Shown one piece after another: positions 1-5,254 of a stretch of DNA of 5,254 nt. Source of the DNA: an uncultured Chromatiaceae bacterium (lineage in GTDB: Bacteria > Pseudomonadota > Gammaproteobacteria > Enterobacterales > Alteromonadaceae). Where the stretch lies: positions 1-5,254 of the forward strand of contig CAMLSF010000219.1 in assembly GCA_946482615.1 (NCBI GenBank), read 5' to 3'. A model generated the notes under the pieces. That model saw nothing but the letters and a program-made list of their open reading frames with translations, was not told where the DNA came from and searched no databases. Within the stretch, counting starts at the first letter, position 1. The number at the start of each line of letters is the position of its first letter. The position numbers were made by a program, and so were the translations under genes.

Positions 1-719
1 TTGGCCAGATTTTTTAAAGCATACTCTAAATTTTCTTTTGATTTAGCCAACAGCTGGAACATTTCAACTTTCGCTTTGGCTGCATCACCCGCCGCTATGG
101 CCTGATACACGGCTTTGTGGCCTGGCAAGGAATCAACGTACTCTTCGGCAATAGAACTGCTTAACCGGAATAAGCCCATCAGGGCTGTTTGTATCGTCAT
201 GCCCAACGAAATCATAAATTCATTATTGGTGGCATCCAACACCGCCATATGAAAATCCAAATCGCTGGAGAATACCGCATCAGTGCCAATTTCAGCTTTT
301 TCCATTGCCTCATAGGCTGACCCCAACACCACAGCCTGTTCTTCAGTACGATTTTTCGCGGCTAATTCTGCTGCTGCAGGTTCAAAAATCTCACGAATTT
401 CAAACAAGGAGATAAAAAACTGCGGTGAGGGTTTGGATTCAAAACACCAGCTTAAAATTTCACTGTCAAACATATTCCAGTGTTTGCGCGGCCGGATACG
501 GGTGCCCAGTTTAGGCCGCGATTCCAATAACCCTTTGGACGTCAGAATTTTAAAGGCTTCTCGCAGCGCTGTGCGGGACACGCCCAGTTCTTCACCTATG
601 CTGGTTTCATTCGGAATATATTCACCGGGTGAATAAATGCCACTGACAATACGGGTGCCTAATTCTTCCGCCACCCAGCCATGAATACTTTGAGGCCGGC
701 TTTTTAACTGATTTGCCAT
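1..719 (-). CDS. GntR-family (FadR/FCD subfamily, DgoR-like) transcriptional regulator, C-terminus cut by window edge
   Basis: Reading the minus strand from ATG at 719 gives 239 codons with no stop before the left edge, so only the last few residues are missing (family length is about 230-250). The start is supported by a strong AGGGGA ribosome site (725-730) six bases upstream. Residues about 10-79 form the GntR winged helix, with NETSIGEELGVSRTALREAF as the core and the wing ending GTRIRPR. Residues about 100-235 form the FCD ligand-binding domain, with metal-ligand candidates D153 and H157 (DLDFH) and H201 (GHKAVYQAI). The fourth FCD histidine appears replaced by Leu near 223, as I recall for E. 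coli DgoR. The linker 'HWNMFDSEILSW' matches the DgoR 'QWNYLDTDVLQW' region, so a sugar-acid (aldonate or ketodeoxy acid) effector is a reasonable inference. The controlled genes probably lie left of the window. It is divergent from the HD-GYP gene. The family is secure; the effector is unknown. Confidence 0.93.
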   Translation of the reverse strand, partial: MANQLKSRPQSIHGWVAEELGTRIVSGIYSPGEYIPNETSIGEELGVSRTALREAFKILTSKGLLESRPKLGTRIRPRKHWNMFDSEILSWCFESKPSPQFFISLFEIREIFEPAAAELAAKNRTEEQAVVLGSAYEAMEKAEIGTDAVFSSDLDFHMAVLDATNNEFMISLGMTIQTALMGLFRLSSSIAEEYVDSLPGHKAVYQAIAAGDAAKAKVEMFQLLAKSKENLEYALKNLA

Positions 720-736
720 GCAGATCCCCTAAACAG

Positions 737-755
737 TGGCCTGCAGTTCAGGCCA
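737..755. promoter_or_regulatory. Perfect 7-bp inverted repeat upstream of regulator start
   Basis: On the minus strand the sequence is TGGCCTGAACTGCAGGCCA: a perfect 7-bp stem with a 5-base spacer. It ends six bases before the regulator's AGGGGA ribosome site. It could be a dimeric-protein operator (autoregulation is common in GntR proteins) or an mRNA hairpin next to the ribosome site. Symmetry and position are seen; function is inferred. Confidence 0.4.
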
Positions 756-764
756 AAATCAAAT

Positions 765-775
765 TCTTACTACAA
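765..775. promoter_or_regulatory. Possible DgoR/FCD-type operator for autoregulation
   Basis: The plus-strand sequence TCTTACTACAA matches 9 of 11 positions of the DgoR-like palindrome TTGTA(G/C)TACAA as I remember it. One half (TACAA) is intact and the other is degenerate. It lies about 46-56 bases upstream of the regulator start, a plausible promoter position. The consensus is recalled and was not checked. Confidence 0.3.
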
Positions 776-930
776 TAGGATTTATGTTAACCGATTTATT
801 GCCAAAAAACCTAACAGCAGCCTGATTTCATTAGTTTTTCATAATAAGAGCGCGAAAAATCATAGGCATTAGGCCACTAAATAGCAATACAGAAGCCGTG
901 GCAAAACAGCAGTCTGTCTCAGATACTGAA

Positions 931-959
931 TTGACGCGCTGTACTAAGTGGTGGATAAA
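931..959 (+). promoter_or_regulatory. Candidate sigma-70 promoter, distal, for HD-GYP gene
   Basis: TTGACG (931-936, 5 of 6 consensus) and GATAAA (954-959, 4 of 6) are separated by 17 bases. It would start transcription near 966 and leave a leader of about 95 bases before the GTG at 1061. Confidence 0.35.
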
Positions 960-983
960 ATTGATAAATTCTGTAACTCAATA

Positions 984-1012
984 TTGCGTTTATACTGGTT
1001 ATTATTTATAAC
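984..1012 (+). promoter_or_regulatory. Candidate sigma-70 promoter, proximal, for HD-GYP gene
   Basis: TTGCGT (984-989, 3 of 6) is followed after a 17-base spacer by TATAAC (1007-1012, 5 of 6). The predicted start is near 1019, giving a leader of about 42 bases. It has the better -10 box of the two candidates and sits closer to the gene. Confidence 0.45.
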
Positions 1013-1060
1013 GTCGTCCGTTTTGTCAGATCGCAAAACTCAGCAGAGGTTGTTGTTCAA

Positions 1061-2314
1061 GTGCCAGTCAAAATAGCGCCAAAAGATATCAAGTTGGGTT
1101 ACGCCATTAAATTGCCTTTAGGCTGGATGAAGCATCCCTTTCTGACCAATAAGCTGGTGGTCGACTCGGTACAGCAGATCCGTATTATTCAGTCGCTGGG
1201 ACTGGACTTTGTCTATTTTTACCCTGAAAAAAGTTCAGTAGTGCTGGATACCACAGAAGAAACATCAAATTGTGCTGTGACTCAGGATTTAGCCGATGTG
1301 CAGCTACGCACCGAAATGCAATTGGATAAAGAACAACGGATAGAACAAGCCAAAGCGCACAGACGCGAGCTGCAAAAAACTGAAAAAGCTTTTGCTCAGT
1401 CCATGGTTCAGGTGCGTAACCTGATGACTAAAGTGCAGGGCCGTCCACTGAATGCAATAGAAGACGCCAGCCAGCTCATTAGTAATCTGGCCGATACCAT
1501 TCTGAGTGAAGATGCGCTGGTTTTGCACCTGATCTCCCAGGCGGGTAAAGAACAGGAGTCCATGTACTTCCATGTGCTGAACGTATCTATTCTGGCTATG
1601 ATGCTGGCGAAAAACTTAAAATGCAGCGCAGATGAAGTGAAATGGGTCGGTTTAGGCGCTATGTTTCATGACATCGGCAAGTTAAAAATTCCCAGCCAGA
1701 TTTTGCGTAAAACCACAGCTTTAACCACTCCTGAGCAGAATTTTATTAAGCTTCATCCCAAGCTTGGTTTGGAACTGCTGAACCTGACCCAACAATTCCC
1801 GCCTGAAGCCAAAGCCATAATAGAACAGCATCATGAATACCTGGACGGCAGCGGTTATCCGGCCGGATTAAAAGAAGGGCAAATTAACAAACTGGCCCGT
1901 ATTGTCGCTGTCGTTAATGAATTTGATAACCTGTGCCACCCGCTGGATATGACACAAGCCCGTTCACCTCATCATGCTTTGTCTGTGATGTTTAAAACCA
2001 TGAAGGGTAAACTGGGTGATCTGGAGATGAAAGTCATGATCAAGATGATGGGTGTTTATCCGCCCGGCACAGTGGTTCTGCTATCGGATAAAAGAGTTGG
2101 CATAGTGATGGCCGTCAATTCAGAGTCGATGCTCTATCCTAATGTACTGATTTATGATGCCGATGTACCGCGACTTGAAGCGGCTATTGTCACTCTGGAA
2201 GCGAATAAACTCAGCATTGAAAAGGTGATTAAACCTAAAGCTTTGCCACCCGAAGTGTTTGCCTATTTAAATCCAAGAGCTCAGGTCAGTTATTTTGTGC
2301 AACAAAAAAACTGA
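1061..2314 (+). CDS. DUF3391 / HD-GYP domain protein, probable cyclic-di-GMP phosphodiesterase
   Basis: A 417-residue cytoplasmic protein with no signal peptide or membrane segment. It starts at GTG 1061, with AGAGGT at 1045-1050 as a ribosome site (10-base spacing) and no usable in-frame start just upstream. Residues 1-125 are the DUF3391 region, with the signature GWMKHPFLTNKLVV (21-34) and a charged helical stretch at about 85-112. The HD-GYP domain spans about 155-345: H171 in the first helix, HDIGK (H203, D204, K207), H232, and HHEYLDGSGYP (257-267). The tail GVYPPGTVVLLS and the C-terminal segment are usual for this family. HD-GYP enzymes hydrolyse cyclic di-GMP to pGpG or GMP using a bi- or trinuclear metal centre. 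The usual '(A)D.(Y/F)DAL' motif reads VNEFDNL (285-291), placing Asn286 where a metal-ligand Asp normally sits; this may be a subfamily trait or may alter activity. A diguanylate cyclase gene follows 234 bases downstream, giving opposing activities side by side. Confidence 0.92.
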   Translation: MPVKIAPKDIKLGYAIKLPLGWMKHPFLTNKLVVDSVQQIRIIQSLGLDFVYFYPEKSSVVLDTTEETSNCAVTQDLADVQLRTEMQLDKEQRIEQAKAHRRELQKTEKAFAQSMVQVRNLMTKVQGRPLNAIEDASQLISNLADTILSEDALVLHLISQAGKEQESMYFHVLNVSILAMMLAKNLKCSADEVKWVGLGAMFHDIGKLKIPSQILRKTTALTTPEQNFIKLHPKLGLELLNLTQQFPPEAKAIIEQHHEYLDGSGYPAGLKEGQINKLARIVAVVNEFDNLCHPLDMTQARSPHHALSVMFKTMKGKLGDLEMKVMIKMMGVYPPGTVVLLSDKRVGIVMAVNSESMLYPNVLIYDADVPRLEAAIVTLEANKLSIEKVIKPKALPPEVFAYLNPRAQVSYFVQQKN

Positions 2315-2386
2315 GTAGACTCAATAGCTTTTGTTTCATTGTCTCAGCAAAGGCATTTTTCGCTACGGGAACAGGCTGTTTCGCTT

Positions 2387-2392
2387 TATAAT
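2387..2392 (+). promoter_or_regulatory. Perfect TATAAT -10 box in gap before diguanylate cyclase gene
   Basis: TATAAT matches the consensus exactly, but the hexamer 17 bases upstream (TACGGG, 2364-2369) is not a -35 box and there is no TGn extension. The 11-base dyad AACAGGCTGTT (2370-2380) fills the spacer, so an activator-dependent promoter is possible. If used, the leader to the ATG at 2549 would be about 150 bases. Confidence 0.35.
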
Positions 2393-2476
2393 GTCGGACC
2401 AGTTGTAAAGCTCCCTTTAACTTCTGTATACAAATCAATGATCAGCTGTCAGGATGTAGTACGCTGAATTTTTAAA

Positions 2477-2490
2477 CTGCGGTTTCGCAG
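2477..2490 (+). other. Short hairpin in leader region of diguanylate cyclase gene
   Basis: CTGCG-GTTT-CGCAG is a perfect 5-bp stem with a four-base loop. No U-tract follows, so it is not an intrinsic terminator. It would lie in the leader of a transcript started at the upstream TATAAT, or in a read-through transcript from the HD-GYP gene. Confidence 0.3.
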
Positions 2491-2508
2491 ACGACTTAAA
2501 GCGTTTAA

Positions 2509-2535
2509 TAAAGTGGTTTTATTACTCGCCGGACA
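2509..2535 (+). promoter_or_regulatory. Candidate flagellar sigma-28 (FliA) promoter
   Basis: TAAAGTGG (2509-2516), exactly 11 bases, then GCCGGACA (2528-2535). The recalled enterobacterial FliA consensus is TAAAGTTT-N11-GCCGATAA. All six core -35 bases (TAAAGT), the spacing and the GCCG core match; the last four -10 bases match only at the final A. Transcription would start near 2541-2544, leaving only about 5-8 bases before the ATG at 2549, which argues for caution. Confidence 0.45.
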
Positions 2536-2548
2536 GAACTAAAAATTT

Positions 2549-3727
2549 ATGAATAGTCATCCTGAATCAGAATTGCTGATCACTTTTATCTGGTTATTGG
2601 CTTTAATCGCCGGTATTGCCTGGGGTTTTATGGTCAGGCCATTGCGTATAGCGCCAAAGGCAAGTATCAGGTTCTTTTTTGCCAACATGTCTCTGGGCTC
2701 CGGTATCTATTTACTAAGCTTGTACCCCACTGATGCGAATTTACTGACCTGGTTTGTTGCTGATCTGGCCATTTTATGCAGTTTTATGCTGATTGGCTGG
2801 GGTATACAACAGCTATTCAAACTGCGTTCCAGTGCAACCAGAGACAGTTTGATCTTTTTGGTAACAGCCCTACTGATGCTGATTGCCCATCTGTATCAAC
2901 CTCACCTTATCTTTTTGGGCGTCGTATTTTCAGTCACAGCAACGGTATTTTTATATTCTGCCAGCAGAAATAAGTTTCAGGCGATCCAAAAAGATTTTGG
3001 TTTTGTGGCAGCCTGCCTTATGTCTGCACCTTTATTTGTTGTGGCCCTTATTTTTTTCACCCGGAGCTTGGTTTTACTTTGGCCTGAAACCGAAACGGAT
3101 GCCTTTGTTGCAACTTATACAGCTGAAGCTGTGCCTTTGTTGTGGTGTTATGTGATCCTGACACTGGCTATTAATATAGTGATGATAGGCGGTGCATTAG
3201 CCCGTTTAGTAGCCAAAATCCGTCAGTTTGCCGAGCGGGATCAACTGACAGGCTTATGGAACCGACGAGCTGTACTAAAAAAACTGCAGGAAATGCATGA
3301 GCTATGGCAAAAACAACAGCAGAGCTATAGCCTGATTTTACTGGATTTGGACCACTTTAAGCTGATCAATGACAGCTTTGGCCATGACGCCGGGGATGCC
3401 GCTTTGCGTCGCTGTGCGACCACGTTATCTGCCGTAGTGCGAAATCAGGATCTGATCAGTCGTTATGGCGGCGAAGAATTTTTATTGTTGTTCCCGGGTG
3501 TTACTGCCACAGAACTGCCTTTGATTGCCGACAAGGTCCGCGCTACTCTTGCCGGCTGCCAGCTGATTTGGCAAAACCAGCCGATTGAACTCAGCGCCAG
3601 CCTGGGTTATGTCACAGTGTTTCCTGGTGCTAAGGCAGAACAATTACTGACGCTGGCAGATAAAGCCATGTATCAGGCCAAAGCTGAAGGCCGTAACAAA
3701 GCTTGTCTGGCAAAGCTCAGTGAATGA
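2549..3727 (+). CDS. Membrane-anchored GGDEF diguanylate cyclase
   Basis: A 392-residue protein predicted to make cyclic di-GMP from two GTP at the inner membrane. Hydrophobic segments lie at about 8-28, 42-60, 64-88, 100-115, 119-138, 150-177 and 196-220. Basic loops (29-41, 91-99, 139-148, 220-230) alternate with acidic or neutral ones, which fits seven helices with the N-terminus outside and the catalytic domain in the cytoplasm. The N-terminal region does not match a sensor family I can name. The GGDEF domain follows at about 228-390: DQLTGLWNRR (231-240), LDLDHFKLIND (265-275), FGHDAGD (277-283), active site GGEEF (307-311), and an intact product-inhibition I-site RNQD (298-301) exactly five residues before it. 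All catalytic signatures are present, so it should be active and feedback-controlled. The ribosome site before ATG 2549 is poor. Met28 (2630) has GGGG at 2622-2625 but would remove the first helix. A candidate FliA promoter lies just upstream. Confidence 0.94.
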   Translation: MNSHPESELLITFIWLLALIAGIAWGFMVRPLRIAPKASIRFFFANMSLGSGIYLLSLYPTDANLLTWFVADLAILCSFMLIGWGIQQLFKLRSSATRDSLIFLVTALLMLIAHLYQPHLIFLGVVFSVTATVFLYSASRNKFQAIQKDFGFVAACLMSAPLFVVALIFFTRSLVLLWPETETDAFVATYTAEAVPLLWCYVILTLAINIVMIGGALARLVAKIRQFAERDQLTGLWNRRAVLKKLQEMHELWQKQQQSYSLILLDLDHFKLINDSFGHDAGDAALRRCATTLSAVVRNQDLISRYGGEEFLLLFPGVTATELPLIADKVRATLAGCQLIWQNQPIELSASLGYVTVFPGAKAEQLLTLADKAMYQAKAEGRNKACLAKLSE

Positions 3728-3728
3728 C

Positions 3729-3752
3729 AGCAGCAGAGCTTGCTGTTGCTTT
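3729..3752 (+). terminator. Weak hairpin after diguanylate cyclase gene
   Basis: AGCAGCAG (3729-3736) pairs with CTGTTGCT (3743-3750), an 8-bp stem with one G-U pair and a six-base loop, starting two bases after the stop codon. Only a short run of T follows, so termination may be inefficient. The gene on the other strand converges on it. Confidence 0.35.
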
Positions 3753-3796
3753 GAACCTGCCCAAAGACGCCGGAAGCCTTGACCTGAGCCCCTGCA

Positions 3797-4828
3797 TCAG
3801 CATAAAGAGCTGAGCAGCAGGGTTTGACCTTGCTGCTGGCTTTGCTGCGCCAGTTCAATTAATCTGATATTTAACAGCGCCTCCTCAGCACTAACCAGAT
3901 TGTTTTTCCCTGAGATTAACGCCAGCACCAGTTGCTGATAAAACTGTCGGTAATCTCCTGCCAGGCTGGGGTATGATCTTTGCCCTTCAGCTGTGGCCAG
4001 CACGCCATACATAGCTTCAGATTCCATCCCCCAATTTGCCCCCTGAGGTAGTTGCCCGGCTCTTAATGCATCTTCCTGCGGATCCAGACCCGTTTTATGA
4101 TAAGAGCCCAAATCTCCCTGCAGAATAAAACGGGTAGTCGGAAGCGCAGAAAACGGACTGGAATGCAGCACAACTTCTTTGTCACTGTAGTGCAGCAGCA
4201 AATGGAAATAGTCGACAGTCTCACTGCCCTGCCGTAAGGCTCGGCAACGGGCAGTCAGCGCTTCTGGTGCACCAAATAAAGCGATGGCCTGATCAATCAG
4301 ATGTGGCCCCAGATCATACAAAATACCTGTGCCAGCTCCTTGTTGTTCACGCCAGCGCTGCCTTGGCACGGGCCGGAAACGATCAAAATGCGACTCAAAA
4401 TAACGGATAGCACCAAGTTCACCTGAATGCACTATTTGCTGCAAGGTCAGAAAATCAGCGTCAAAACGTCTGTTATGGTATACAAAGAGCTGGCGTTGTT
4501 GCTGATCCGCCAGTTCAAACAGTTCCTGCCCTTGCGCTGCTGTCAGCACAAAAGGTTTTTCCACCAGCACATGTTTTCCGGCCAGCAAGGCCTGTTTTGC
4601 CAACGGATAATGACTGTCGTTAGGGGAGGTAATGACCACTAGCCCGGCATCCGTCAAACGGATCAGTTCATCGCCGTTTTGATAATGCTTGAGGTGCGGA
4701 TAATCCAGTTGCAGCTGAGGCTGGCTGCTGCTGATCGCCACCAGCTCCAGCCCAGATTGCTGCACAATAAAAGGCAAATGAAAGGTTTTGGCAGATAAAC
4801 CATAGCCAATAACGGCAGTTTTGATCAT
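3797..4828 (-). CDS. ydgJ: Gfo/Idh/MocA-family NAD(P)-dependent oxidoreductase, YdgJ/IolU type
   Basis: A 343-residue cytoplasmic enzyme. The ATG at 4828 is chosen because GGAG (4834-4837) sits five bases upstream and the family N-terminus MIKTAVIGYGLSAKTFH begins there; the same frame extends to an ATG at 4969, but the extra 47 residues do not fit the family. Residues 1-120 are the Rossmann fold, with GYGLSAKTFH (8-17) binding the dinucleotide, SPNDSHYPLA (68-77), and catalytic-type EKPF (90-93, K91). Residues about 120-343 are the C-terminal sheet domain, with HNRRFDADFLTL (118-129), ESHFDRFRP (145-153) and YDLGPHLIDQA (171-181; D172 and H176 expected in the substrate site). Long stretches match E. 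coli YdgJ as I remember it, and the relative IolU acts on scyllo-inositol. The likely reaction is sugar or inositol oxidation/reduction; the substrate is not shown here. It stands alone, convergent with the cyclase gene. Only a weak -10-like TACAAT (4863-4868, minus strand) is visible upstream. Confidence 0.92.
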   Translation of the reverse strand: MIKTAVIGYGLSAKTFHLPFIVQQSGLELVAISSSQPQLQLDYPHLKHYQNGDELIRLTDAGLVVITSPNDSHYPLAKQALLAGKHVLVEKPFVLTAAQGQELFELADQQQRQLFVYHNRRFDADFLTLQQIVHSGELGAIRYFESHFDRFRPVPRQRWREQQGAGTGILYDLGPHLIDQAIALFGAPEALTARCRALRQGSETVDYFHLLLHYSDKEVVLHSSPFSALPTTRFILQGDLGSYHKTGLDPQEDALRAGQLPQGANWGMESEAMYGVLATAEGQRSYPSLAGDYRQFYQQLVLALISGKNNLVSAEEALLNIRLIELAQQSQQQGQTLLLSSLC

Positions 4829-4945
4829 GGCTGCTCCATTATGAGGTTGGGCATAAACATGCATTGTAATACGCAAATCACTGAGAAGGATGGAAATATA
4901 AGAGAAAACAATAGTGTATAGCGGAATCAGGGCAACCGACTGAAC

Positions 4946-4963
4946 TGCTGTCGCCAGACAGCA
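4946..4963. promoter_or_regulatory. Perfect 7-bp inverted repeat upstream of ydgJ-type gene
   Basis: TGCTGTCGCCAGACAGCA is a 7-bp perfect stem with a four-base loop, about 118 bases upstream of the oxidoreductase start. No U-tract follows on either strand, so it is not a terminator. It may be an operator or a leader hairpin; no regulator is identifiable from it. Confidence 0.3.
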
Positions 4964-5027
4964 TGCCAAATTTTGAACAATACGCAGCGTTGACCCGACA
5001 GGGTGAGCATCATGGATCGCGGCAAAT

Positions 5028-5051
5028 AAAAAAACCAGCTCAAGGCTGGTT
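5028..5051 (-). terminator. Rho-independent terminator of tRNA-Asp transcript
   Basis: On the minus strand AACCAGC, a five-base loop CTTGA, then GCTGGTT, followed directly by TTTTTATTT. The 7-bp stem and U-rich tail lie 33 bases beyond the CCA end of the tRNA. On the plus strand the hairpin is followed by GTTTTGTTT, so it might also work weakly in reverse. Confidence 0.85.
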
Positions 5052-5057
5052 GTTTTG

Positions 5058-5082
5058 TTTACTGAGTCACAAACCCAGTAAA
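5058..5082 (-). other. Stable hairpin in tRNA-Asp 3' trailer
   Basis: In the minus-strand transcript TTTACTGGGT pairs with ACTCAGTAAA (10-bp stem with one G-U pair, loop TTGTG). It begins two bases after the CCA end and is not followed by a U-tract. It would sit between the mature tRNA 3' end and the terminator hairpin, and may influence 3' processing. Confidence 0.55.
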
Positions 5083-5083
5083 G

Positions 5084-5160
5084 TGGCGGAGCGGACGGGA
5101 CTCGAACCCGCGACCCCCGGCGTGACAGGCCGGTATTCTAACCGACTGAACTACCGCTCC
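5084..5160 (-). tRNA. tRNA-Asp (anticodon GUC), CCA encoded
   Basis: The 77-base minus-strand sequence folds as a full cloverleaf: acceptor GGAGCGG/CCGCTCC, D stem GTTC/GAAT, anticodon stem CCGGC/GCCGG with loop CTGTCAC (anticodon GTC at 5124-5126), variable region GGGTC, T stem GCGGG/CCCGT with loop TTCGAGT, discriminator G and genomic CCA. It is nearly identical to the E. coli tRNA-Asp as I recall it. It decodes GAC/GAU. It is the last gene of a minus-strand tRNA transcript, with another copy upstream and a terminator downstream. Confidence 0.98.
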
Positions 5161-5170
5161 GCGCTGGAGT

Positions 5171-5182
5171 GAGCTTTCGCTC
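5171..5182 (-). other. GNRA-capped hairpin in tRNA spacer
   Basis: GAGC-GAAA-GCTC on the minus strand forms a 4-bp stem closed by a GAAA tetraloop within the 42-base spacer between the two tRNA-Asp genes. It could mark a processing site; this is inference from structure only. Confidence 0.25.
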
Positions 5183-5202
5183 TAGAGGCATGTTTGCTGA
5201 AG

Positions 5203-5254
5203 TGGCGGAGCGGACGGGACTCGAACCCGCGACCCCCGGCGTGACAGGCCGGTA
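5203..5254 (-). tRNA. Second tRNA-Asp (GUC), 5' part beyond window edge
   Basis: The 52 bases present correspond to tRNA positions 26-77 and are identical to the downstream copy, including the GTC anticodon, T arm and CCA. The first 25 bases lie beyond the right edge. The two genes repeat at a 119-base period and should be cotranscribed from a promoter outside the window. Confidence 0.93.

Larger units (their letters stand above)
720..1060. other. Divergent intergenic region between regulator and HD-GYP gene
   Basis: These 341 bases hold no convincing ORF or RNA gene. They contain the 5' region of the minus-strand regulator (perfect inverted repeat at 737-755 and DgoR-like site at 765-775) and two candidate plus-strand promoters for the HD-GYP gene (931-959 and 984-1012). 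The stretch 780-930 is AT-rich and I see nothing definite in it. Confidence 0.7.
5081..5254. repeat. Tandem tRNA-Asp gene repeat, 119-base period
   Basis: Bases 5081-5135 and 5200-5254 are identical over 55 bases, starting three bases beyond the CCA end. The second copy is truncated by the window edge. This is ordinary tRNA gene duplication, not a mobile element. Confidence 0.9.

Noticed and set aside
433..636. Plus-strand open frame of 67 codons
   Set aside because: It lies opposite the GntR regulator, whose minus-strand frame shows clear family motifs; no ribosome site or recognisable domain.
802..850. AT-rich CTAA...TTAG arms with T runs as a terminator
   Set aside because: Stem only four bases with a long loop, and no gene ends here on either strand.
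735..878. 8-base inverted words AGTGGCCT (735-742) and AGGCCACT (871-878)
   Set aside because: About one such pair is expected by chance in a region of this size and the copies are far apart.
1304..1573. Minus-strand open frame of 89 codons
   Set aside because: Antisense shadow within the HD-GYP coding region; composition not protein-like and no supporting signals.
2312..2335. TGAGT-AG-ACTCA dyad at the HD-GYP stop codon as a terminator
   Set aside because: The two-base loop cannot close a hairpin properly and there is no real U-tract after it.
2776..3155. Two overlapping plus-strand frames inside the cyclase gene
   Set aside because: Out-of-frame shadows of the membrane region of the GGDEF protein.
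4829..4969. 47-residue N-terminal extension of the oxidoreductase
   Set aside because: The ATG at 4828 has a good GGAG site and matches the family N-terminus; the extension covers the inverted repeat and other intergenic sequence.
4963..5172. Plus-strand open frame of 69 codons reading through the tRNA
   Set aside because: It is antisense to the tRNA-Asp gene and its terminator, a common false prediction.

Overview
The window (5254 bp, moderate GC) looks like chromosomal DNA of a free-living gammaproteobacterium. The HD-GYP protein with a DUF3391 N-terminus, the YdgJ-type oxidoreductase, the DgoR-like GntR regulator and the enterobacterial-type tRNA-Asp with encoded CCA all fit an Alteromonadales/Chromatiales-type genome such as Rheinheimera or Alishewanella. 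That placement is inferred from memory of protein families, not from a search.

Layout from left to right: (1) a minus-strand GntR/FCD transcriptional regulator, cut by the left edge, closest by eye to DgoR of Escherichia coli; (2) a 341-bp divergent intergenic region with candidate operators and promoters; (3) a plus-strand HD-GYP cyclic-di-GMP phosphodiesterase with a DUF3391 N-terminus; (4) a 234-bp gap carrying a near-consensus -10 box and a good match to a flagellar sigma-28 (FliA) promoter; (5) a plus-strand membrane GGDEF diguanylate cyclase with intact active site and I-site; (6) a short convergent gap with a weak hairpin; (7) a minus-strand Gfo/Idh/MocA oxidoreductase of the YdgJ/IolU type; (8) minus-strand tandem tRNA-Asp(GUC) genes, the upstream copy cut by the right edge, followed by a trailer hairpin and a clear rho-independent terminator.

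The functional core is the pair of opposing cyclic-di-GMP enzymes: the HD-GYP protein would degrade the messenger and the GGDEF protein would make it. The candidate FliA promoter directly before the cyclase suggests a link to motility. The regulator at the left edge probably controls a sugar-acid catabolic operon outside the window, and the oxidoreductase probably acts on a sugar or inositol. Neither has an evident tie to the cyclic-di-GMP genes.

I see no mobile element, CRISPR array, phage gene or clearly new multi-gene system. The most notable points are the FliA-like promoter, the Asp-to-Asn change at a metal-ligand position in the HD-GYP domain, and several perfect inverted repeats in the intergenic regions.
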